64,000 nucleotides of DNA, from contig CAWBCI010000087.1 of the NCBI GenBank assembly GCA_963787195.1, forward strand, positions 3,159 to 67,158, read 5' to 3'. The translations under genes were made by a program, and so were the position numbers. Position 1 is the first letter of the stretch, and every line of letters starts with the position of its first letter. The stretch is from CAWBCI01 sp963787195 (lineage in GTDB: Bacteria; Bacteroidota; Bacteroidia; Bacteroidales; JAGOPY01). The notes under the pieces were generated by a model, which was not told where the DNA came from, ran no database searches, and saw only the letters and a program-made list of their open reading frames with translations. Of this stretch, positions 45,306 through 52,740 are shown piece by piece.

Positions 45306-46056
45306 TCACGAATCGAGTGTGCTGATCTTTATGAATTTATCTGAACTGGTCATAGAAATACCACAGCGCTTTGGGGCTGATGTATCGTAGGTATTGCCAC
45401 AAGTTGGGCAAACATAGTAGACAGAAGGAAGCGATTTCACATTATTGCTTTCCAGGGCTGCCAGGGCCTTTTCGTAGAATGGTTTGTGTTTTTGTTCAGT
45501 CTTGTAAGCATAGTTCAGGCTGATGAGTGCAAACTGGTTCCCGGCAGTATTGGCATTTGTAATGAATTCAGGGTACATGGTATTAATTTCATAAGTCTCG
45601 CCGGCAATAGCATCTTTCAGGTTTTCAGCGGTTGACTTCACTGTAAATTCCGGCGTGATTTCAGGCACATTTTGTCCGGCATCGGCTAAAACAGCTTTAT
45701 GGTTATTTGCATGAACTTTCTCAGATTTCGAAGCTGCCTTGAAAAGCATGGCAATTTCGTAGTAGCCTTCTTCTTCGGCTTTTTTACTGTAAGCGGCATA
45801 TTTTGCGCTGGCAGTAGTTTCGCCTTTGAAAGCAGCCTGCATATTTTCCATGTTCAGAAACTTAGCCTCGGCTGAACCTGGAGCAAGCGTTCCCAATGTT
45901 GCACTAATATTCAGGTGACAGGCTGGCTTCCGCAACCATGGCCTGAATACGGCTGTTTTGTGATTTTGTCTGTTCTGTTGGATTTCCGGTGAACGACTGC
46001 AGTATAAAAACCGATGCTGCTGCCGCGAAAAATAAAATAATCGATGTCTTTTTCAT
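45306..46056 (-). pseudogene. Exported rubrerythrin, one frameshift
   Basis: From the ATG at 46056 a signal peptide (MKKTSIILFFAAAASVFIL) is read, then a frame break in 45904-45935 leads into a rubrerythrin. Diiron helices are visible (FKGETTASAKYAAYSKKAEEEGYY, EKVHANNHKA, and a later E-x-x-H in KTEQKHKPFYEKAL), followed by a rubredoxin-like tail. In the tail the first pair CPTC is present. The second is RCGIS, so the fourth Cys is Ser. The protein would detoxify peroxide outside the cytoplasm. Either the frameshift is artefactual or the gene was inactivated recently. Confidence 0.75.
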
Positions 46057-46089
46057 TTTATATAAATTTTTGTGATTAATATTATGATA

Positions 46090-46147
46090 CAAAGGTGCAG
46101 GCAGGCAGCTTCAGACTTCCTTAAGCAATTCTTAAAATTGGCTTAAT
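46090..46147 (-). promoter_or_regulatory. Rubrerythrin promoter with three response-regulator-like direct repeats
   Basis: On the plus strand CTTAAG (46120), CTTAAA (46131) and CTTAAT (46142) are spaced exactly 11 bp apart, the spacing typical of OmpR/PhoB-family sites. The -7-like box CACCTTTG (minus strand, 46097-46090) is 23, 34 and 45 bp from the three repeats. The same 34/45 phasing is found at the DUF2231-RR-HK promoter. Confidence 0.65.
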
Positions 46148-46149
46148 AC

Positions 46150-47526
46150 TTAGTAGGGAAATTGGAGAGTAAAAATACTACCGGCTCCTGGCTGACTTTC
46201 AACACTTAATATAATATTCTGCAGGTCGGCTAGTTTTTTCACAATGGAAAGGCCCAGGCCATTTCCTCTGATAAGGGAACTCCTGGATTCATCGGCCCGG
46301 TAAAAACGGTTGAATATATTGGGGAGATGTTCTGCTGAAATGCCGATTCCATCATCCTTTACCAAAAGAGTTTTTGAGCTGGCATCCCATGAAAGAAATA
46401 CATTTCCTCGCTCTTTACCATATTTAATGGCGTTATTGATCAGGTTGTCGAGTATCAGTTCAAGAAAAAGTTTATCCGCGGGAACATTTGCATTTTCAGC
46501 CACCTGTATGTGAAGACTGATATTTTTCGCTTCAGTATCCTTTAACCATTTCTCTTGCATGGCTGAAATAAGATGCGAAAGATTAATATTTTCACTTCTA
46601 CTGATGGCTTTGTCTGATTCAACCCGGGCAAGTTGTAAAAGTTGTTCCAACAATGCATCCAGTCGGTCGACCTGGGCTATGATCCCGCTGATTTTTTCTT
46701 CGTAGGCCTTAGGTTCGCGCTGCTTGCGGATCAGAACCTCGAGGGTCCCCCGGATAGCGCTGAGAGGCGTCCGGATTTCATGGGAAGCATCGCTGGTGAA
46801 CTGTTTCTGCTGCAGCATACTTTTTTCAATCCTGGCTAGTAATTCATTGATGGTGATGCTCAGATCATAGAGTTCATCCTGACGTTCAGGTAAGGGGAGC
46901 CGGCTGCTGATGTTGGAATCGCCAATCCCGGAAGCGCTGTCGATGAGCTGATGCACCGGCTTTATAGATCTGGATGCAGCCAGGGAGGATGTCAGGAATT
47001 GCACTATCAGTACAAATGGAAATGATAAAAGCAATATCCAAATCAAATTTGTAAGTATAGCATAAGACTGTTGTTCAGATACCGCAATAGTCAATCTTCC
47101 TATTTCTTCCCCCTTCCCGTTAATTATTGGAAACTGTCCAAGGCGTATCCTCTGTCCAACAAGTTTAGAATTATAATAAGTTAAGGTTTCATTTGAAGGA
47201 GAGCTGAGCGACTGGCCTTTTAATAAATTGGCAGATTGAAAAATGATTCTGCCTTCATGGTTCGATACCTGCAGAAAAGTCGGATTAACTTCCACCTGGC
47301 TATGTTCGGCTTCATCAAATTCAGGCATCTTATTTATTACAATAGAATCCTGAAACCACATCAGATTACTCAGGACCTCCTCCTTCTCATGCGAAATATT
47401 TTCATCCAGATGGTCATAGGCGGTTTTGTTCACCACAAAATAAATGAGTAAAAATACCAAAGCCGTAGTGAAAGCCACGGCGAGCGTATTAAAAAGCGCA
47501 ATACGATTTTTGAATTTCAGGCTCAT
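46150..47526 (-). CDS. Sensor histidine kinase
   Basis: A 458-residue kinase. It has TM1 (about 9-30), a periplasmic sensor of about 120 residues, TM2 (about 155-178), HAMP (about 180-232), HisKA with the phosphorylated His in DASHEIRTPLSAIRG, and HATPase_c with LILDNLINNAIKYG, DDGIGIS and GNGLGLSIVKKL. It overlaps its response regulator by 4 bp (ATGA). The stimulus is unknown. Rubrerythrin as probable target would fit oxidative or envelope redox stress. The class resembles CusS/BaeS-type kinases. Confidence 0.92.
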   Translation of the reverse strand: MSLKFKNRIALFNTLAVAFTTALVFLLIYFVVNKTAYDHLDENISHEKEEVLSNLMWFQDSIVINKMPEFDEAEHSQVEVNPTFLQVSNHEGRIIFQSANLLKGQSLSSPSNETLTYYNSKLVGQRIRLGQFPIINGKGEEIGRLTIAVSEQQSYAILTNLIWILLLSFPFVLIVQFLTSSLAASRSIKPVHQLIDSASGIGDSNISSRLPLPERQDELYDLSITINELLARIEKSMLQQKQFTSDASHEIRTPLSAIRGTLEVLIRKQREPKAYEEKISGIIAQVDRLDALLEQLLQLARVESDKAISRSENINLSHLISAMQEKWLKDTEAKNISLHIQVAENANVPADKLFLELILDNLINNAIKYGKERGNVFLSWDASSKTLLVKDDGIGISAEHLPNIFNRFYRADESRSSLIRGNGLGLSIVKKLADLQNIILSVESQPGAGSIFTLQFPY

Positions 47527-48200
47527 TCGTCGGATTCAATTTTATAACCTACTCCCCTTACTGTCGTAATGATGGATGTTTTACCTTCATCATCCAGTTT
47601 TTTTCGCAATGAATTGATATATACATCTATTACCGAAGTATCATAATCAAAATGAAGGTCCCATACTTTCTCGATAATGGCGGTGCGCCTGCAAACTTTT
47701 CCCTTATTCCTCAAAAAATACTCAAGCAATGAAAATTCTTTCTGGGTGAGTTCAATTGCTTTAGCATCTTTTGTAACACTATGTTTTTCAATGTTCAGTT
47801 CAATATCGGCAGCCTTAAAAATCACGGGCTGAGACTCGTTTTTTCGCATGTGAACCCGGATACGGGCCAACAATTCTTCAAAGGAGAAGGGTTTGCGGAT
47901 ATAATCATTTGCCCCGGTCTCCAGGCCAAATACGACATCATCAACAGTATCTTTTGCAGTCAGGAAGATAACCGGAACACTTTGGTTTTCCAGCCTAATG
48001 TTGCGGCAAATTTCAATTCCACTCATTCCCGGGAGCATCCAGTCGAGCAGGATCACATCATATTCACTCAGGTAATCGAGGGCAAGCTGCAAACCTTTCT
48101 TTCCGTTATCAGCTACATCCACGGCATAGCCTTCTTCCATCAGGCCTTCCCTGATAAAATTGGATATGGATGCTTCATCTTCTACAAGCAGTATTCTCAT
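47523..48200 (-). CDS. OmpR-family response regulator
   Basis: A 225-residue regulator with a receiver domain (acidic VEDE, phosphoacceptor Asp in LLDWMLPGMSG, Lys in IRKPF) and a winged-helix output domain (ELTQKEFSLLEYFLRNKGKVCRR, DVYINSLRKKLD, TVRGVGYKIE). The partner kinase follows with a 4-bp overlap. The 11-bp-spaced TTAAG repeats upstream of this operon and of rubrerythrin are likely binding sites, because OmpR-type dimers bind such direct repeats. Confidence 0.93.
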   Translation of the reverse strand: MRILLVEDEASISNFIREGLMEEGYAVDVADNGKKGLQLALDYLSEYDVILLDWMLPGMSGIEICRNIRLENQSVPVIFLTAKDTVDDVVFGLETGANDYIRKPFSFEELLARIRVHMRKNESQPVIFKAADIELNIEKHSVTKDAKAIELTQKEFSLLEYFLRNKGKVCRRTAIIEKVWDLHFDYDTSVIDVYINSLRKKLDDEGKTSIITTVRGVGYKIESDE

Positions 48201-48245
48201 TTTCCAAAACTTCGGCTAAGATCCCTTCAAAGATAGGGAAAGGAT

Positions 48246-48719
48246 TTAATCTTCATCCATACTTGCAGCGTTAAAATCAGGAAGCGAAAATTCAACTCCC
48301 GCCGCGTGCTTGTATACCAATTGTCCGCCTAAGTATCCGGTCACACTTACTGAACCCACTAGTGCCGTGAATAAGATGATGACAGCCCATTTAGTCCAAA
48401 GACGATTATACTTGAAGAAGAAAATCACTACCTGGAATAAAGCTGTCACGATGGCAAGCCAGAGTGTAATCTGCGCAGCCAGTTCATGCTGCTCCATCGG
48501 AATTTTCAGGGGGCCTTCTTCTATGCCTTCCCCAGCGCTGCTGCCGCTAAGATAGGCTGCGATGGCTCCCAAAGCACCTAATAGCAGGAGAAACATGGCT
48601 GCATTTTTAAAGAATTCTTTTTTATTGAATAAGGCAATGATTTCCGCGAGAAAACCCGCCATCAGCAGGGCTATCGGGAAATGTATGATCATCGCGTGGA
48701 GATGTGTTGCTGTAAACAT
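48246..48719 (-). CDS. DUF2231 membrane protein
   Basis: A 157-residue protein with four helices and the DUF2231 features THLHAMIIHFPIALLMAGF and VSVTGYLGGQLVYKHAAGV. The two conserved His at the start (HLHAMIIHFP) suggest heme or metal binding, which is unproven. It is the first gene of a transcript with the response regulator 45 bp downstream, so it may be part of the sensing system. Confidence 0.8.
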   Translation of the reverse strand: MFTATHLHAMIIHFPIALLMAGFLAEIIALFNKKEFFKNAAMFLLLLGALGAIAAYLSGSSAGEGIEEGPLKIPMEQHELAAQITLWLAIVTALFQVVIFFFKYNRLWTKWAVIILFTALVGSVSVTGYLGGQLVYKHAAGVEFSLPDFNAASMDED

Positions 48720-48733
48720 AATTATTTTTTCAG

Positions 48734-48791
48734 CAAAACTAAGGCTGCTATGATTCAGGAATGATTAGATTTTTCTTAAGATTTGCTTAAG
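48734..48791 (-). promoter_or_regulatory. DUF2231-RR-HK promoter with 11-bp direct repeats
   Basis: The minus-strand -7 box TAGTTTTG (48741-48734) is an exact TAnnTTTG. CTTAAG at 48775 and 48786 lie 34 and 45 bp from it, 11 bp apart, with a degenerate third copy (ATTAGA) at 48764. Autoregulation by the encoded response regulator is inferred. Confidence 0.65.
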
Positions 48792-48848
48792 AATTGAAAT
48801 TTTAAGGTACTGATCCTAATTCTTTAATCAGAAATATTCATCACAATA

Positions 48849-49017
48849 AACTACCCCGCCGTAAGCAGCGGGGTATCTTAAGGAAATATCTCTTATTCGT
48901 CTCAAGAGACGGGGAATTTAGTCCCATCAGATCCCGAATAAGACTTCGTCTTTTCGGGATCAATTCGACTAAAAATTTTTTCTTCGCTTCGCTTGAAAAA
49001 ATTGAGTCTCATTGATT
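48849..49017. repeat. 169-bp structured repeat, copy B
   Basis: Nearly identical to 24074-24242, in the same orientation. The few changes cluster in the loop of the first hairpin, with single changes later on. Its last two bases are part of the stop codon of the downstream minus-strand metalloprotease gene, so it inserted at the very end of that gene or provides its stop. Confidence 0.75.
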
Positions 49018-50926
49018 AAATCAAAGAATATATCATTATCAGGCCTATAAAAATACCGGATAAAAGGGCTTCATTTCTCCTTATTGGATTTTTCCGGTTT
49101 ATCAATAATTTCAGGGCAAGGATCAGAATCAGAAAGACAGTAAAATTTATCCAGGGATTCCCCGAAATAATCACGCAAACCAGTGCCCAGAAAGCAAGCA
49201 GGATAAAATTCAGAAACTTCATCAGAATGAATTTCCAGGATGCAATTTTTCTTTTATGATTTTTATAATAAAGAAAATAAAACCCAATAATGAAGATTAT
49301 GAACCAGATCAGCATATTTCGTCCAAGGTGCAGGAGCGGAAATGTGAGAAGTTTTTTAAAGCCAGGATGCGGCAGATTGCCTTCAGGCATCTTTGAAATT
49401 CCGGATTTCAGGATTATTTTCGCAGCGTTTTCAGACAATCCGGAAATCCTTCCAGCATCATTAAGATTTTTAAAATATATGACTGAATCGCGGTACTGTA
49501 TTATTCTTTCAGCGTCCTTTCTTTTCAAATCCTTAAGGGTCATAAGATCGGCCACTTCAGCGGCATTCAGGTCAAATGTATAATAAGGCGATTTCAGTCC
49601 GAACTGGGCCATGATCCAGAAGCTATGCTGAAAATCGGGGGCAAGCAGCCAGATTTCAGGGACTTCATCATTTATAAAATCATGTCCTGTTGCACTCTTA
49701 AATACATCCCTGACTATCCCCTCCTCTTGCGGGAATTCCTGGATATATCCTATTATAAATTGTTGCAGGATTGATGATCCGAAATAATTGGATTTCACAT
49801 ATTTATGAAAAACATAAAAGATTTTCAGGTACTGATTTGTCAAAGGGGGAAGAGTTTCCGCGAAATTTCCGGAAAGACTTCCAGATTGAAACAGACTGTA
49901 AAAACTGCTGTCACCATAATGCTTATTGCATTCCGAATTCACGAGCTGGTAGAAAAAAGTGGCAATGATCCCTTCGTTTGCAGAAGCTTGTGTGAATGTC
50001 TTCAGTCGCGTGCTGTCGAATTTAATTGCTGTATTCCTGTAAAGCAGGTATTTGTCATTACCTAAGCGACCGATTCCGGGATTCAGAAATTTCGCCTCAT
50101 TATTTTCCGCCCATTTATATCTCTTTAAATTTTCGATTTGCTGATATTTTAAAGGACAGATAACCCGGTAAAAATCCATCCTAAATGGTAAAGAATAGTC
50201 TCTTGTGAAATGACCTGAAAACTGTTCCAGGATTTTTTCGTCAATTTTAGTGTCTGATTCTATACCATTTCTGATGTCCTGGTTTTTTTCATTATCCCTG
50301 GAGATATTTTCAAAATGCTCGGCAAAGCCCTCGCTGAAGGCAGTTCTATAGTCGGATACTATGCTGAAATAATGCATATTGATTGAACCAGGCAGGTCAT
50401 TATCCTCAATTTCTCCGGATAATAAAGTCTGGATCACATGGCCCATTTCATGGGGAAATATCTGGGTAATGGATTCCAGTTTGTCGACTCCTTCAAGGAT
50501 CATTCTCCGGTTAAGGTCGATATAGCTGGTTTCTGATTTGTCGATGAGTTCCCCTTTATCCCTGATCCAAAAACCCGTGACTGCAAAGCATCCGCTATGG
50601 CCTGTAAGGGCAAGATATGCCGGCTCCTTCCTGTCCAATGACTTTTCATTTACAAGGTATTGCTGAACATAATCATACAAGACTATGGAATAGCCGGTAA
50701 AAGAATCTTCGAATATTTTACGGGCTGCCAAAAAATCCGGATCATCCTGCGGCAGGATCTTAAAAACCTGAAGTCCCTGGTGCTCCACTCCTGTAGGGAC
50801 CATTACAATCAGGTTTTTTTCGATTCCGGATAAATTTATTTTTTCATCCTGACTAAAACTGTTTTCGAGCGACAGCCACATTAATAAGAGCAGCAGACAA
50901 AACCTTAAATTGGATAAAATCTTCAT
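49016..50926 (-). CDS. Exported HExxH metallopeptidase-like protein with helix-hairpin-helix and C-terminal membrane domain
   Basis: A 636-residue protein. It has a signal peptide (cleavage near NSFSQ-D) and a zincin motif HEMGH at 159-163, followed about 27 residues later by SEGFAEHFE, which could give the third zinc ligand. A helix-hairpin-helix region lies at about 455-510 (LNAAEVADLMTLKDLKRKDAERI, ISGLSENAAKIIL), then three to four helices (about 545-636). No named family was recognised. An M1/M48-like gluzincin is a reasonable guess. HhH is usually DNA-binding, so its presence in an exported protein is odd. It may be the ComEA-like or KdpD-unrelated protein-binding type. Confidence 0.65.
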   Translation of the reverse strand: MKILSNLRFCLLLLLMWLSLENSFSQDEKINLSGIEKNLIVMVPTGVEHQGLQVFKILPQDDPDFLAARKIFEDSFTGYSIVLYDYVQQYLVNEKSLDRKEPAYLALTGHSGCFAVTGFWIRDKGELIDKSETSYIDLNRRMILEGVDKLESITQIFPHEMGHVIQTLLSGEIEDNDLPGSINMHYFSIVSDYRTAFSEGFAEHFENISRDNEKNQDIRNGIESDTKIDEKILEQFSGHFTRDYSLPFRMDFYRVICPLKYQQIENLKRYKWAENNEAKFLNPGIGRLGNDKYLLYRNTAIKFDSTRLKTFTQASANEGIIATFFYQLVNSECNKHYGDSSFYSLFQSGSLSGNFAETLPPLTNQYLKIFYVFHKYVKSNYFGSSILQQFIIGYIQEFPQEEGIVRDVFKSATGHDFINDEVPEIWLLAPDFQHSFWIMAQFGLKSPYYTFDLNAAEVADLMTLKDLKRKDAERIIQYRDSVIYFKNLNDAGRISGLSENAAKIILKSGISKMPEGNLPHPGFKKLLTFPLLHLGRNMLIWFIIFIIGFYFLYYKNHKRKIASWKFILMKFLNFILLAFWALVCVIISGNPWINFTVFLILILALKLLINRKNPIRRNEALLSGIFIGLIMIYSLI

Positions 50927-51119
50927 TTTTATTTTTTAAAAAATAGCAAAAATCTGATTTAAGGGATCTAATAATCATAATCAAACCTATTAAAAAGCAT
51001 AAGAATGGGGATAGGTTTATCCGTCTAATATAAGAAAATATTTAATTAGCCGCCCTCTGGGCATTTTGGGCGTATAAATACTTTATATGCGATAATGTTA
51101 AGACTTTTGCTGCAAATGC

Positions 51120-51374
51120 TCAGCAGTGTTTTGAAATCCAGTCTTTAATTTTTCTGAGGGCATCTGAAAGCTTTCTATAAATAACAGCCAAGCCTACGCC
51201 TGCAACAATGGTTATTCCGACTGCAGCAAGCGCGCCGGCCAAGGTGGAAGTGAGAAGAATATCTACAACCCCTACAGCGATTCCAACTATGAAACTTATT
51301 ACCCAGAAATGATCAATAGCTTTTTCAATGGCCTCTTTTTTCTTTTGGGCATCATTACAATTTTTAGGTGGCAT
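51120..51374 (-). CDS. Small two-helix membrane protein of unknown function
   Basis: An 84-residue protein with a charged N-terminus (two Cys at both ends, CNDAQKKKEA and WISKHC), two hydrophobic helices (about 27-45 and 49-68, Gly/Ala rich), and a basic amphipathic tail (LSDALRKIKDWISKH). The tail could bind membranes. Holin-like or toxin-like size and shape, but no family is recognised. Confidence 0.45.
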   Translation of the reverse strand: MPPKNCNDAQKKKEAIEKAIDHFWVISFIVGIAVGVVDILLTSTLAGALAAVGITIVAGVGLAVIYRKLSDALRKIKDWISKHC

Positions 51375-51747
51375 AATTGAAAGTTTTAATAGTTAACAAT
51401 AAGTCCTCTGAATATTGACCTTTTGTTCTGGTTAAATCTTAAAATCAATGCCTTGCAAGATTCTTCTGATAAGATAAGTGGAAAATTTTAAAGTCCCCGG
51501 CAAAACTGCAAGCCTAAGATAATAAATTTTTTAGGCTATTTCAAGTTATTCAGCAATTTATCCTTATTGATAAAATGTGCGTTAAAGATATTTTATGATT
51601 GCCTTGTAATTAAACAATTTAATTCATGCAATTTATCAAATTTGAAGGTCAGTATTTTCCCAAAATAATTATTTTAATTAATTCAGAATAATTAAGATAT
51701 GATATCCGTTTTATAGCGACATTTGCGCCCATTTCAATTCATCCTTC
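51375..51747. other. 373-bp intergenic region with no recognised element
   Basis: A/T-rich DNA between the small membrane protein and the divergent beta-lactamase-like gene. I see no terminator, strong promoter match, repeat or reading frame of note, apart from a lone TTAACAA half-site near 51390. Confidence 0.5.
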
Positions 51748-52668
51748 ATGAAGAATAAAATTCTGATACTGATAGTTCTGCTTATCACGATGGGAACCAG
51801 TGCCTGTACCCAGGGAAAAGAAGATTCTTTGAAACCTGATTACAGCCAGCTTCCCCTGGAAATTAATGATATCAAACCTCTCAGGAATTTAATTGACCTG
51901 TCTCTTCAAGACCATTTGATGGCTGAATTAAAACTAAATAAAAAATGGAAACGCCTGATTGAGCAGAAAAAGATGGCCGTGGGCCTGGTTGATTTGAGTG
52001 ATCCGTTAAATGTCAAATATGCCGCAGTAAACGGGAATGTAATGATGTATGCTGCCAGCCTTCCCAAAATCGCGGTATTACTTGCCGCAGAAGACGCCTT
52101 TGAAAAAGGTGAACTACAAGAGACAGAAGAAATAAAAGAAGACCTGAGACAGATGATCTGCCGGTCCAATAATGATGCTGCCACCCGGATGATCGACAGG
52201 CTCGGATACGAAAAGATTAAAGAAGTATTAACCGATCCGGTATATGATTTATATGATGTGGACTATGGTGGAGGTTTATGGGTTGGCAAGCGTTATGCAA
52301 AATATGGAGACCGTTATCCGGAGCCCATAAAAGGCCTTAGCCATGCAGCAACGGTATCGCAGGTTTGCCGCTATTATTATCTTCTAGCCTATGGCAAACT
52401 TGTGAGTTATGAGCGTTCCAAAGAAATGCTTGTTATGATGGTGAATCCTGAACTGCATCACAAATTCGTGAATACATTGGATAAAGCTGCTCCAAGGGCG
52501 AAACTTTACAGGAAATCGGGCACATGGAAAAATTTTCATACCGATTCTGTCCTCGTCTGGGGGCCGGATTGGAGAAGATATATCCTGGTTGCACTGATTG
52601 AGGACCCGGATGGTGAGAAAATCTGCAGGGATCTGGTGACGGAGGTTGAAAAGGTCCTCAGAGATTAA
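51748..52668 (+). CDS. Class A beta-lactamase-fold serine hydrolase lipoprotein
   Basis: A 306-residue lipoprotein (lipobox GTSAC). The serine beta-lactamase/PBP motifs are S104-L-P-K107 (SLPKIAVL), SNN in RSNNDAATRMI, and KSG in LYRKSGTWKNF. In class A enzymes the second motif is SDN and the third KTG/KSG. The Omega-loop Glu166 of true lactamases is not apparent, so it may be a peptidase-like relative rather than a resistance enzyme. It lies 72 bp upstream of the translocase-HEAT gene, same strand. Confidence 0.75.
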   Translation: MKNKILILIVLLITMGTSACTQGKEDSLKPDYSQLPLEINDIKPLRNLIDLSLQDHLMAELKLNKKWKRLIEQKKMAVGLVDLSDPLNVKYAAVNGNVMMYAASLPKIAVLLAAEDAFEKGELQETEEIKEDLRQMICRSNNDAATRMIDRLGYEKIKEVLTDPVYDLYDVDYGGGLWVGKRYAKYGDRYPEPIKGLSHAATVSQVCRYYYLLAYGKLVSYERSKEMLVMMVNPELHHKFVNTLDKAAPRAKLYRKSGTWKNFHTDSVLVWGPDWRRYILVALIEDPDGEKICRDLVTEVEKVLRD

Positions 52669-52740
52669 TGCCTTCCCGTTTCCAAATTTTTTTTAGCTGC
52701 TTCTTTTCGTAAATTAGCGAATCTATTATTTTTCCCCTGG

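Noticed and set aside
45129..45344. 71-codon plus-strand reading frame
   Set aside because: It runs across two inverted repeats, including the rubrerythrin terminator, is Lys-rich by A/T composition, and has no family features.
51381..51398. TTAACAA motif upstream of the small membrane protein as a Rex site
   Set aside because: Only one half-site; the opposite arm does not match.
51748..52668. Antibiotic-resistance class A beta-lactamase
   Set aside because: The SxxK, SNN and KSG motifs fit the fold, but no clear Omega-loop Glu is visible and the context does not suggest resistance.
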